A stretch of 64,000 bases of DNA from Halogeometricum limi. Lineage in GTDB: Archaea; Halobacteriota; Halobacteria; Halobacteriales; Haloferacaceae. Below are positions 8,124 to 16,227 of this stretch, one piece after another. Where the stretch lies: the NCBI RefSeq assembly GCF_900115785.1, contig NZ_FOYS01000007.1, positions 124,001 through 188,000 on the forward strand, written 5' to 3'. A program made the position numbers and the translations under genes. Positions within the stretch are counted from its first letter, which is position 1. Every line of letters begins with the position of its first letter. The notes beneath the pieces were generated by a model. The model saw nothing but the letters and a program-made list of their open reading frames with translations, was not told the origin of the DNA and searched no databases.

Positions 8124-8138
8124 CTTTCCGAGGTTACT

Positions 8139-8222
8139 ATGAGTAAGGACTCACCCCATCCGGAGTCTCTCTCGCTTCTTCACTCTTCACCCGGTTGGCG
8201 ACGAGTCTGCATCCCACCATGA
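8139..8222 (+). other. Possible 27-codon leader ORF before tfb
   Basis: An ORF starts with ATG at 8139 and its TGA (8220-8222) overlaps the ATG of tfb as ATGA. It would encode a short peptide beginning MSKDSPHPE. Codon third positions are not GC-biased as in real genes here, and the ATG sits only about 20 nt from the TATA centre, at or just before the expected transcription start. Translation is therefore uncertain. Confidence 0.3.
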
Positions 8223-9217
8223 GTGACACAACAACCAGAGAGTACGTGAACACGGAGCGAAAGCGGACTGCCGACGCGGAGGCAGTCGCAGAGAACGAGA
8301 CGGAGGCGGAGGCGGAGAGACACGAATGCCCGGAGTGCGGTGGTTCGCTCGTGAGCGACGACGCTCGCGGTGAGACCGTCTGTCGCGACTGCGGTCTCGT
8401 CGTCGAGACGGACGTCGTCGACCACGGCCCGGAGTGGCGCGCGTTCGACAGCGCCGAGCGTGACTCGAAGTCCCGCGTCGGTGCGCCGACGACCCGCATG
8501 ATGCACGACAAAGGGCTCTCGACGAACATCGGCTGGCAGAACAAAGACGCCTACGGCAAGTCGCTGTCCGCCCGTCAGCGAGAGCAGATGCAGCGTCTCC
8601 GCACGTGGAACGAGCGGTTCCGCACGCGCAACTCCAAAGAGCGCAACCTGAAACAGGCGCTCGGCGAGATAGACCGGATGGCCTCCGCACTCGGTCTGCC
8701 CGAGACGGTGCGCGAGACGGCCTCGGTCATCTACCGCCGTGCGCTGGACGACGACCTGTTGCCGGGGCGCTCCATCGAGGGCGTCGCGACGGCGGCGCTG
8801 TACGCCGCGGCCCGACAGGCCGGAACGCCCCGTTCGCTCGACGAGTTAGAGACCGTCTCTCGCGTCGACAAGATGGAACTGACCCGGACGTACCGCTACG
8901 TCGTCCGCGAACTGAAACTCGAAATCGAACCGGCCGACCCGGAACAGTACGTCCCGCGGTTCGCCTCCGAACTCGGCATCTCCGACGAGGCCGAACGGCA
9001 GGCCCGCGAACTGCTCCGGAACGCGAAGGAAGCGGGAATCCACTCGGGCAAGTCGCCCGTCGGACTCGCCGCGGCCGCCGTCTACGCGGCCGCCCTTCTC
9101 ACGAACGAGAAGGTGACGCAGAGCCAGGTGAGCGAGGTGGCCAGTATCTCGGAGGTCACCATCCGAAACCGCTACAAAGAGCTCCTCGAAGTGGACGATG
9201 CAGGCTTGTTCGCCTGA
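8219..9217 (+). CDS. tfb: Transcription initiation factor IIB (TFB)
   Basis: Binds the TBP-TATA complex and BRE and recruits RNA polymerase. The 332-residue protein has an N-terminal zinc ribbon (C37, C40, C55, C58), a B-finger/linker with GAPTTRMMHDKGLST, and two cyclin-fold repeats including LPGRSIEGVATAALYAAAR and KSPVGLAAAAVYAAALL. The ribbon is preceded by about 35 acidic and polar residues. Haloarchaea carry several TFB paralogues, so which one this is cannot be told here. ATG 8219 is chosen over an upstream in-frame GTG because the family N-terminus and ATGA context support it. A T6 tract follows the gene. Confidence 0.95.
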   Translation: MSDTTTREYVNTERKRTADAEAVAENETEAEAERHECPECGGSLVSDDARGETVCRDCGLVVETDVVDHGPEWRAFDSAERDSKSRVGAPTTRMMHDKGLSTNIGWQNKDAYGKSLSARQREQMQRLRTWNERFRTRNSKERNLKQALGEIDRMASALGLPETVRETASVIYRRALDDDLLPGRSIEGVATAALYAAARQAGTPRSLDELETVSRVDKMELTRTYRYVVRELKLEIEPADPEQYVPRFASELGISDEAERQARELLRNAKEAGIHSGKSPVGLAAAAVYAAALLTNEKVTQSQVSEVASISEVTIRNRYKELLEVDDAGLFA

Positions 9218-9239
9218 GCGACCCCGACGCCGGCTACGA

Positions 9240-9245
9240 TTTTTT
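9240..9245 (+). terminator. T-tract terminator after tfb
   Basis: A run of six T residues 23 nt after the tfb stop. Archaeal RNA polymerase terminates on such tracts without a hairpin. Confidence 0.5.
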
Positions 9246-9288
9246 ACTGCGGAAACCTTTATTCGTACACCCTGAGTCAGACACTCAC

Positions 9289-9468
9289 ATGGTCGAAGCG
9301 TTTGTCCGGCTACTGTGCCCCGAGTGCGGAAAGGACTGGGAAGCGAGTCCGTCGGAACTTCCCGACCTCAAGAGGAACTACACCTGCTCTGCGTGTGGCG
9401 CGACCCGTCGCCTCTCGGAGTTCATGCGGACGGAGCGAGACCTGGAGACGGTGAAACAGTTCGAATAA
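9289..9468 (+). CDS. Small zinc-ribbon protein
   Basis: A 59-residue protein with two CxxC knuckles (C10/C13 and C33/C36): LLCPECGKDWE then YTCSACGATRRLSEF. It probably binds one zinc and is a member of the small haloarchaeal zinc-finger proteins of unknown role. A TATA-like CCTTTATT lies about 30 nt before the ATG, so it has its own leaderless promoter. It lies between tfb and the aIF2-beta gene, and a role in transcription or translation is only suggested by that. Confidence 0.72.
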   Translation: MVEAFVRLLCPECGKDWEASPSELPDLKRNYTCSACGATRRLSEFMRTERDLETVKQFE

Positions 9469-9505
9469 CAGTTCTGCGAGACGGCGACCGGTCGCCGTCG
9501 AAGCG

Positions 9506-9913
9506 CTACAGGTCGGGAACTGCCGAGAGTGCGCCGCAGGCGTCGCACTTCATCACCGTCGCCCCCTGGTCCGTCTCCAGGCGAGTGTCCGGAGAGTCGC
9601 ACTCGCTACAGCGGACGAAGTCCGCGACGTAGTCGTCGAGGGCGCTCTGCACGCGTCGCTCGTCGAAGTCGCCCGTGAGGCGGAGACGCCCCTTCTCGTC
9701 TATCTGTGCGCTGGTTCCGAGTTCCGACTGGAGCGCCTTCGTCAGGTGTGTCGGGTCGCGCGCGAGTCGGTCGCACGTCTCGTCGAAGTTCTCGTACACC
9801 GTGGCGTTACCCTCCGGACGGACGTCCGGACTCGGGACTCGAAACCGGCCTTCGCCGTCGACGACGTCCGGAACCTCGTCGAGTGCCTTGTTGAGTTGGT
9901 CCTCGTAGTCCAT
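9506..9913 (-). CDS. eif2b: Translation initiation factor aIF2 subunit beta
   Basis: Beta subunit of the aIF2 heterotrimer that delivers initiator Met-tRNA to the small ribosomal subunit. The 135-residue protein has the N-terminal helix that binds aIF2-gamma (MDYEDQLNKALDEVPD), the central alpha/beta domain (LTKALQSELGTSAQID) and a C-terminal zinc ribbon (FVRCSECDSPDT and VMKCDACGAL). The length matches archaeal homologues. A TTTTAAAC element about 25-30 nt upstream on the minus strand serves as promoter. It is convergent with the zinc-ribbon gene. Confidence 0.95.
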   Translation of the reverse strand: MDYEDQLNKALDEVPDVVDGEGRFRVPSPDVRPEGNATVYENFDETCDRLARDPTHLTKALQSELGTSAQIDEKGRLRLTGDFDERRVQSALDDYVADFVRCSECDSPDTRLETDQGATVMKCDACGALSAVPDL

Positions 9914-10141
9914 GTCGTGACGAATGGTTCGTGTCGTTTAAAACGTTCAGGAGTGAAGTCGTCGATACGTTAGTACCGCTATAACTTGTCTGCCTCCTGG
10001 CACCAGTGTAATTGATATTTCATAATCATCTAAAGGCTGAGAATCAGGAGTAAGGCGTCGTTTTTCGCCGTTTCCGGCGGTGCCATGCTAACGAGGGTCA
10101 AGATAGTAATATAATCCTCCAGTCTCAACTCAGGTTTGCTC

Positions 10142-10378
10142 ATGAAGAAGCAGGAACTCATCCACCTGCACGGCCTGCTCGCAGAAGTACACACACAGAT
10201 TGAAGAGTGGGACGACGGCGACGTACCACTCACAGCCTACAACGAACTCGGCGTCCGACCGACGTCGATTCACAAGTCGAAAACCGACCACAAGGCTGCT
10301 GTTTTCAAACTGGTGAAGGGAATCACCGGATCCCTCGACGAAGCCGAGCAAGAGACCGTTGCACCGACCGCGGACTGA
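10142..10378 (+). CDS. UPF0058 family protein
   Basis: A 78-residue, mostly helical protein starting MKKQELIHLHGLLAEVH, with VRPTSIHKSKTDHKAAVFKLVKGI in the second half. This pattern is diagnostic of UPF0058, conserved across Euryarchaeota with no assigned role. The ATG at 10142 is used; a TTG two codons earlier is less likely. TAATATAAT about 30 nt upstream fits a leaderless promoter. Confidence 0.85.
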   Translation: MKKQELIHLHGLLAEVHTQIEEWDDGDVPLTAYNELGVRPTSIHKSKTDHKAAVFKLVKGITGSLDEAEQETVAPTAD

Positions 10379-10637
10379 ACCGATAGACGACCAGCGACTC
10401 CTCGACCCATCTTACGCTCCGAGCGACGGTATCGGTCTCTCACGTCGACACTGCGTTCTCGCGCCGACGACGGATACCCACCCACGACACGAGTCAGTCC
10501 GATAGGTCCCTACTAACGGGAGGTACGTCCACCGTACCGGCCGGTGTCCAAGCGAGCGACGGGCACAGGGACGAACCGCGGGACAGAGAAGAGAGCGCGA
10601 GAGGCGGGTCGTCGAGGCGACGTCCGCGCGCGTCCGG

Positions 10638-11048
10638 TCAGCCGTCGTCGACCAGGTCGTCGAACTCGATGAGGTCGTCGTCGTCCGCGTCCGACGCTTC
10701 TTCGTCGTCGTCGCCGGGCAGCACCTCCACGCTCAGAATCTTCAGCGGGACGTTCTCCAACCGTTGTCCGATCTCTTTGCGCGCGATTCGGGAGGCGTGT
10801 TCCTCCTGTTCGACGTTGAACACCGTCATCTCCAGTTCGAGTGCGACGAGTGCCTCGTCGGCGGCGACGAACGCGGGCACGAGTTCCTCTCCTCCGGGCG
10901 ACGTGCGCGACCCCATGGATATCTCGACGTAGTTGAGGTCCGGATTCAGCATCTCCCCGGTCTTCGCGATGGCGATGCGGATAGCCTCGTCCTCGGTCTC
11001 GACGTCGTACACGGGAACCGCGGCCTCGACGACGACTCGGCAGTCCAT
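10638..11048 (-). CDS. UPF0212 (DUF555) family protein
   Basis: A 136-residue conserved archaeal protein of unknown function. The opening MDCRVVVEAAVPVYDVETEDEA, then TGEMLNPDLNYVEISMG, is the UPF0212 hallmark. The last 30 residues are almost all Asp, Glu and Ser (DDDEEASDADDDDLIEFDD), a haloadapted tail. The 259-nt stretch between it and the UPF0058 gene (10379-10637) shows no ORF or RNA that I can support. Confidence 0.88.
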   Translation of the reverse strand: MDCRVVVEAAVPVYDVETEDEAIRIAIAKTGEMLNPDLNYVEISMGSRTSPGGEELVPAFVAADEALVALELEMTVFNVEQEEHASRIARKEIGQRLENVPLKILSVEVLPGDDDEEASDADDDDLIEFDDLVDDG

Positions 11049-11178
11049 GACAGTTCGGTATTACGTCGGACGCCGCATGAAGGTTGGCCCAAAGGTAGAA
11101 ACCCGTGGACGCGCGGATTCCGTTTCGTCCGAGACTCCCCGCCGAGAGACGGTCTCCGAAGCGCGTGTGCGGACGGCC

Positions 11179-12111
11179 TCACTCGCCGCCGGCGCGGAGG
11201 TAGTAGAAGACGTACGTCTGCGCGTACCCCGCGTAGTCGCCGCCGAGTCGGTCGCGAATCGCGCGCGACGTCTCGGTGTAGTTCCCGCCCTCGCAGTCGG
11301 GGTAGTGGTCCGCGATGGCCGTCTGTATCCACGTGTCCAGCGGAACCGCCTCCAGATAGCCGAGCGAGAACAGGAGGACGCAGTCGGCCACCTTGTCGCC
11401 GACGCCGACGAACCGCGTCAGCGACTCGCGCGCGTCCTCGTACGGGAGGCCCACGGCCTCTCGGGGGTCGGCCTCGCCGGTGGCGACCATCTCGGCCGTC
11501 CGTTGGACGTACGGCGCGCGGTAGCCGAGCGACTGGTCGCGCAGTTCCGCCTCGGTGCGGGCGGCCAACTGGTCGGGCGTCGGGAACGCGTGGAACGCGT
11601 CGCCGTCGACGGTGACCGTGTCGCCGTACTCGCGGGCCAGACGCATCTGCATCCCGTGGATGCGAGAGACGCGCATCTGCGCCGAGCAGATGAACGAGAC
11701 GAGGCAGGGAAACGCCGGGTCGCGCACGAGTCGCATCCCCTCGTACGCCGCGTACGCTCGGTCGAGGAGGGGGTCGTCCGGCGTCGCGTCGAGAATCGCG
11801 TCTAAGTCGTCGTCGAGTCGGAGGAGGTGCGTGAGGAGGGGAACGGCGTCGGCCGTCGCCTCCCACTCCAGTCGGCCGTCGCTCGCGTCGCCCGTCTGCC
11901 GAACCCGGACGACTACCTGTTCGTCGGAGACGCCTTCGATGGGTGGGACGACCGTCTCGTACCACGCGTCGCCGCCGTGGACGTCCATCGACTCGTACAT
12001 CCGACCGTCGGCGCGGTCCCAGAGATACGACTGCCCGCTCTCTAACGTCGCCTGCAGGTCGAACGGGCCGTCGAGGTCCGACAGCGGTATCGCGCCGGTT
12101 TCGAACTCCAT
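11179..12111 (-). CDS. ogg: 8-oxoguanine DNA glycosylase/AP lyase (Ogg1-like)
   Basis: Base-excision repair enzyme that removes 8-oxoguanine and related lesions and can nick the abasic site. The 310-residue protein has an N-terminal beta domain (residues 1-100, with QSYLWDRADG) and a helix-hairpin-helix core with FVGVGDKVADCVLLFSL followed by AVPLDTWIQ. K240 and D259 match the Schiff-base lysine and catalytic aspartate of Ogg1 (GxGxKVADC and PxD). The four conserved cysteines of a Nth/MutY Fe-S cluster are absent, as expected for Ogg1. It is divergent from the propeller lipoprotein gene at 12195. Confidence 0.9.
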   Translation of the reverse strand: MEFETGAIPLSDLDGPFDLQATLESGQSYLWDRADGRMYESMDVHGGDAWYETVVPPIEGVSDEQVVVRVRQTGDASDGRLEWEATADAVPLLTHLLRLDDDLDAILDATPDDPLLDRAYAAYEGMRLVRDPAFPCLVSFICSAQMRVSRIHGMQMRLAREYGDTVTVDGDAFHAFPTPDQLAARTEAELRDQSLGYRAPYVQRTAEMVATGEADPREAVGLPYEDARESLTRFVGVGDKVADCVLLFSLGYLEAVPLDTWIQTAIADHYPDCEGGNYTETSRAIRDRLGGDYAGYAQTYVFYYLRAGGE

Positions 12112-12194
12112 CGTCCGAGGACAGGGAGGCGGCGAGTATCGGGGTTTCGGTCGCGTCCGAAAGCGTTTCGTGTCGACCGGCGAACAGGCGGTCG

Positions 12195-13376
12195 ATGAAG
12201 CTCTCCCGCCGCGCCCTCCTCGCGGGTACCGGCGCCTCGCTCGCCGGTCTCGCCGGATGCTCCGCCCTCCCGCCGAACCCGCTCACGACGACGACGCTCT
12301 CGATTCCCACGGGGCCGGACGTGTGGCCGATGCGTCGCTTCGGCGTTCGGCGGACGAACGCGAACCCCGACGCGCCCGGTCCGTCCGCGTCCGCCTCGGA
12401 CGAGACGCCGCGGGCCGTCGGCCAGTTCGGCGTCGGCAACGCCCTCGCCGTCGGTCCGGGCGGCGAAACGTACCGGCACGGGGTCGGCGGCGGCGACAAG
12501 ACGGTTCCCGTCGTCACCGAGCGGTTCGTCCTCCGCGGCGAGAACGAGATGAACGTACGGGCGTTCACGCACGACGGCGAAGCGGCGTGGAGACTGGACT
12601 TCCCGGCCGTCGAGTCCGACGGGGCGCGCTGGAACGCGCATCCGCTCCGACTGCTCCCCGTCGGTGACCGTCTGTACGCCGTCGACGGCAACCGGACGGT
12701 GTTCGGGGGCGTCCCCGGCGGACGCCCGCGCTGGACCACGACGACGGACCAGCCGGCGACGTGGTCCAGTCAGGAACTGGCCCTCGCCGGCGAGACGCTC
12801 GTCGCGAGCGGACACGAGGTCTACCGTCCGCGGCGCGAGACGCAATACAGACAGCGCGCGAACGTCGTCGGCGTCGGGACGGACGGGACGTACCGGTGGA
12901 CGTTCGAGAACGAGGGCTATCCGTGGAGTCTCGCGGCGAGCGACCGCGAGGTGTTCGTCCCCGTGAGCGCCGAAAGACGCGGCGACGACGGGACGAAGCG
13001 CCCCGAGAGCCACCTGTTCGTCCTCGACGCGCGGACGGGCGACGTGCGCTGGCGGCCCCGAGTCCCCGTCGGGTGGAACCGCGGACTGGCGCTCTTTCCG
13101 GACTGCGTCGTCGTCGCCGGGACGGCGGCCGTCGTCTGTCTCGAACGCGAGTCGTACGAACCGCGGTGGCGCGTCCCCGTCGACGACGCGGACGGTATCG
13201 TCGGCGGCGATGGCGTCGTCTTCGTCGGGTCGAACCGCGGCGTGACGGCGCTGTCTCTCGCAGACGGGACGACGAACTGGCGGTACGACGGCAGCGGAGT
13301 CCGGTACGAACCGCTCGCCGTCGCGGGCGAGACGCTGTACGTCGCCGGGCGGCGGGCGACGCTCGTGTTCGAGTAG
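12195..13376 (+). CDS. Tat lipoprotein with PQQ-type beta-propeller
   Basis: A 393-residue exported lipoprotein. The N-terminus MKLSRRALLAGTG then LAGLAGCSALPP is a twin-arginine signal with lipobox (C20). Blades carry typical PQQ/WD-like motifs: GEAAWRLDFP, RPRWTTTTD, GTYRWTFENE, TGDVRWRPRV, YEPRWRVPV, GTTNWRYDG. Proteins of this type act as surface binding or assembly scaffolds, or as quinoprotein-like domains without cofactor. No catalytic or cofactor ligand can be assigned, so a BamB-like label would be only structural. The start is ATG 12195; longer in-frame readings upstream are antisense to the glycosylase gene. Confidence 0.8.
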   Translation: MKLSRRALLAGTGASLAGLAGCSALPPNPLTTTTLSIPTGPDVWPMRRFGVRRTNANPDAPGPSASASDETPRAVGQFGVGNALAVGPGGETYRHGVGGGDKTVPVVTERFVLRGENEMNVRAFTHDGEAAWRLDFPAVESDGARWNAHPLRLLPVGDRLYAVDGNRTVFGGVPGGRPRWTTTTDQPATWSSQELALAGETLVASGHEVYRPRRETQYRQRANVVGVGTDGTYRWTFENEGYPWSLAASDREVFVPVSAERRGDDGTKRPESHLFVLDARTGDVRWRPRVPVGWNRGLALFPDCVVVAGTAAVVCLERESYEPRWRVPVDDADGIVGGDGVVFVGSNRGVTALSLADGTTNWRYDGSGVRYEPLAVAGETLYVAGRRATLVFE

Positions 13377-13404
13377 CGAGGCGAGGACGGCCGCGCTCGG
13401 ACGC

Positions 13405-14361
13405 TCACCGACTCCGTCCGACGGGGAACTTCACGCGTTCCGGTTCTTCGTTGAACCGCGCGAAGATGCGCTCGTAGAGGGCGTTCCGGTTTCTCGTTAT
13501 CTGACGCGGGCGAGAGAGAAAGCGGAGTCGAAGCTCTATCCACGACTCCTGTTGGACGACGTTGACGGTCGGTTCGCCGCTCACGTCGAGCGTCACGGCC
13601 GTCTCGTCCAGTCGCACCCGGTAGTCGTCGACGGCCGCCGCCATCTCCTCGCCGAGGTGGTCCGCCGTCTCTTCGACCATCACCTCGCGGGCGAACGCGA
13701 GGTCCGTCTCGTAGGCGACTTGGACGGTCAGTTCGGCCCAGACGCGGTCGAACAGCGTCGAGTAGTTCATCACCTGCGAGGAGAGCACCTGCGCGTTCGG
13801 GACGGTGACCGTCCGTCCGGAGGGTTGCCCGGAGGAGACGAGCGGACCGCGAATCTCCCACAGCGTCGTCGCGAGGAAGCCGACGTCGATGACGTCGCCG
13901 TGCGTGCCGTCTATCTCCACTCTGTCGCCGACGGAGAACGGCCGCTTGAGCATGACGTAGAACCAGCCGATGAGCGACAACAGCGGTTGCTGGAGAGCGA
14001 AGGTGACGGCGAAGCCGACGATACCGAGCGAGAACAGCACCCCCACCCACTGGTCGGTGACGACGCCGAGGACGGCGACGATACCGACGAGACCGAACGC
14101 GAGTCGGAGGACGTTCCGCGCGTCGTGGGAGCGTCGCTTGCTGTCGAACCGCCTCGCGAGAGCCTGTTCGACGACGAGGTACGACCCGAAGACGGCCAAC
14201 GCCGTCGCCGAGACGGTCAGCGCCCGCGAGACGAACTCCGTCAGGGCGTACCCGCCGACGGTCACGTCGCCGAACAGCGACAGCGTCGTCACGACGCTCG
14301 CGGTGACGAGCAACAGTGCGGCGAGTGCGAGCGAGAGATAGCCGATTCGTCGACGTGGCAC
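13405..14361 (-). CDS. MscS-family mechanosensitive ion channel
   Basis: A membrane channel that opens under tension to release solutes during hypo-osmotic shock, relevant for a halophile exposed to dilution. The 318-residue protein has four predicted helices (about 8-30, 42-65, 87-106 and 113-140); the last carries GIVGFAVTFALQQPLLSLIGWFY, the pore-lining TM3 type. The beta domain follows (FSVGDRVEIDGTHGDVIDVGFLATTL, VTVPNAQVLSS), then the alpha/beta vestibule. It is convergent with the propeller gene. Confidence 0.9.
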   Translation of the reverse strand: MPRRRIGYLSLALAALLLVTASVVTTLSLFGDVTVGGYALTEFVSRALTVSATALAVFGSYLVVEQALARRFDSKRRSHDARNVLRLAFGLVGIVAVLGVVTDQWVGVLFSLGIVGFAVTFALQQPLLSLIGWFYVMLKRPFSVGDRVEIDGTHGDVIDVGFLATTLWEIRGPLVSSGQPSGRTVTVPNAQVLSSQVMNYSTLFDRVWAELTVQVAYETDLAFAREVMVEETADHLGEEMAAAVDDYRVRLDETAVTLDVSGEPTVNVVQQESWIELRLRFLSRPRQITRNRNALYERIFARFNEEPERVKFPVGRSR

Positions 14362-14440
14362 GCCCGACTGTCCGCGTGCGACGGCGAAAAACTACCGAAC
14401 CGGCGGCGGGATTCATCGTCACCGGCCGCGAAGCGAGCCC

Positions 14441-14998
14441 ATGCACGTCGCGTTCGTCGTCTTCGATGACATGACCGCGCTCGACTTCGTCGGCGCGTTC
14501 GACCCGTTGACCCGCCTCGACACCATGGACCTCGCGCCGTTCCCGTTCAGGTGGAACGTCTGCGCTCGCACCGCGCCGGTGACGGCGACGGCGAACCTCG
14601 GTATCGCCGTTGACGAGGTGGACGAGTCGCTCGAAAAGTACGACCTCGTCGTTGTCCCCGGCGGGGCCGGAACGCGGGAGTTACGGCACGACGAGTCGTT
14701 CCTGAACTGGCTCGGAACCGCCGACGCCGACATTCTCGCGTCGGTCTGCACCGGGTCGCTCCTCCTCGGCGCGGCGGGGTTCTTAGCGGGGAAGACGGCG
14801 ACGACGCACCCGGCGGCGACGGAGGAGTTGCGGACGTACTGCGACGTGAGCGAGGACCGCGTCGTGGACGAAGGCGACGTGGTGACGGCGCGCGGCGTCA
14901 CCTCCGCGCTGGACCTGGGTCTCCATCTCGTGGAGCGACTGACGGATTCGGAGACGCGAACGGCGATTGCCGAGCAGATGGACTACCCGACTGGGTAG
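14441..14998 (+). CDS. DJ-1/PfpI family protein
   Basis: A 185-residue protein of the class I glutamine amidotransferase-like superfamily. Features seen: MHVAFVVFDDMTALDFVGAFDPL, VVVPGGAG (with the region before the elbow), and the nucleophile elbow SVCTGSLLLGAAG with C103. H118/H127-type partners lie in TATTHPAATEEL. Subgroups act as isonitrile hydratases, glyoxalase/deglycase-like enzymes or AraC-like sensors; this one has no DNA-binding domain and its opening resembles the isonitrile hydratase-like group. Substrate unknown. Confidence 0.85.
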   Translation: MHVAFVVFDDMTALDFVGAFDPLTRLDTMDLAPFPFRWNVCARTAPVTATANLGIAVDEVDESLEKYDLVVVPGGAGTRELRHDESFLNWLGTADADILASVCTGSLLLGAAGFLAGKTATTHPAATEELRTYCDVSEDRVVDEGDVVTARGVTSALDLGLHLVERLTDSETRTAIAEQMDYPTG

Positions 14999-15021
14999 CG
15001 CCGCGTCGCCGACACCGGGCG

Positions 15022-16068
15022 CTACGAGTTCGCGCCCGCCTGGTCGGTCAACGGCAAGCAGATAGAGACGACGTTACCGCGCGGCGAGTTCTCCTCGAAC
15101 CGGAGCGCACCGCCGAGCGAGTCCGCACACCACTGCATCACCCACAGACCGACACCGCTCCCGTGGTAGGTGCTGCTGGCCTCGACGTCGTCTCTGAGCA
15201 CGTCGATTTCGGTGTCGGGTATCGGCGGGCCGTTGTCGGCGACCCGAACGACTCCCTCGTCGCCGTCGGAGTCGACGGTGACGGTGACCGTCGGTCGGTC
15301 TCGGTCGTTGTGTTCGACGGCGTTTTCGAGCGCGTGAGAGATGGCGTAGTCGACGCCGTCGTCGACGATAGCCCACACGTCGGTCGGCGCTTCGACCGTT
15401 ATCGTCGCGTCCGGATACCGGGGTTCGACGTCTCGGACGGCGTCCTCGACGGTCGTTCGGAGATTTCTCGACGAACGCTCCGTCGCGTCGGGTTCCGCGA
15501 TTCGCTCCAGTTGGGTCACCGACTCGCTGAGAGCGCCGACGTCCGAGGCGACGTCGACGATAGTGCGGAGTTCCGATTCGAGCGAGTCGTTCTCGACCGC
15601 CGATTCGACTCGCTCGGCGTACCCGATGAGGATGTTCGTCTGGTTTCTGAGGTTGTGACGGACGATTCGGCTCAGCAGTCGGAGTCGGCGTTCGCGGGAC
15701 CGGTACTGCGTGATGTCTTCTATCTCGGCGATGACGTACGCCTCCTCGTCGATGGTCGTCCTGTTGAGGTGGACGCGAACCCAGCGGAGTTCCCCGTTCG
15801 AGCGCTCCAGTTGCCACTCGAACGTCTGTGTGTCTCCCTCGGCGGCCGCGCGGATTCGGCGAAGCGCCGCCGACTGGGTGAACTTGGTCGACGGCGGCGT
15901 GTACGCGTCGACAGTCGTCTGCCGGAGGTCGTCCAGCGCGTACCCGTACAGCGTTTCCAACCGCTCGTTCGCGTCGAGAATCACGCCGGTCTCCGGGTCG
16001 TGTAAGATGATACCTATCTCTAAGTCGTCGAATGCGGGTGGGAGTGTTGCATCTTCACGACAGCCCAT
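15022..16068 (-). CDS. PAS-domain sensor histidine kinase
   Basis: A soluble two-component kinase of 348 residues. The N-terminal PAS domain (about 12-122) contains GIILHDPETGVILDANERLETLYGY. The phosphoacceptor H-box is SRIVRHNLRNQTNILIGY with H138, the haloarchaeal RHNLRN form. The ATPase domain has HALENAVEHND (N box), VRVADNGPPIP (G1) and GSGVGLWVMQW (G2). No transmembrane helix is present, so it senses a cytoplasmic signal. No response regulator lies beside it, as is common in haloarchaea. Confidence 0.9.
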   Translation of the reverse strand: MGCREDATLPPAFDDLEIGIILHDPETGVILDANERLETLYGYALDDLRQTTVDAYTPPSTKFTQSAALRRIRAAAEGDTQTFEWQLERSNGELRWVRVHLNRTTIDEEAYVIAEIEDITQYRSRERRLRLLSRIVRHNLRNQTNILIGYAERVESAVENDSLESELRTIVDVASDVGALSESVTQLERIAEPDATERSSRNLRTTVEDAVRDVEPRYPDATITVEAPTDVWAIVDDGVDYAISHALENAVEHNDRDRPTVTVTVDSDGDEGVVRVADNGPPIPDTEIDVLRDDVEASSTYHGSGVGLWVMQWCADSLGGALRFEENSPRGNVVSICLPLTDQAGANS

Positions 16069-16227
16069 ACGTCCGACAGAGAGCCAGTTACCAAATAATG
16101 ACTAGTTCCGAGATGGGCCGATAGCGCCGTCACAACAGCCGAATAACACGTTTTCGTCACGAACGTCTGCCGAGGATACCGCGTCGTCGGGGAGAGTCGA
16201 GTCCGCGGTCCGCGGCGGCGTCTCGGT

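Noticed and set aside
10379-10637. Small RNA or gene between the UPF0058 and UPF0212 genes
   Set aside because: There is no TATA-led ORF with GC3 bias and no stable structure that I could recognise in the 259 nt.
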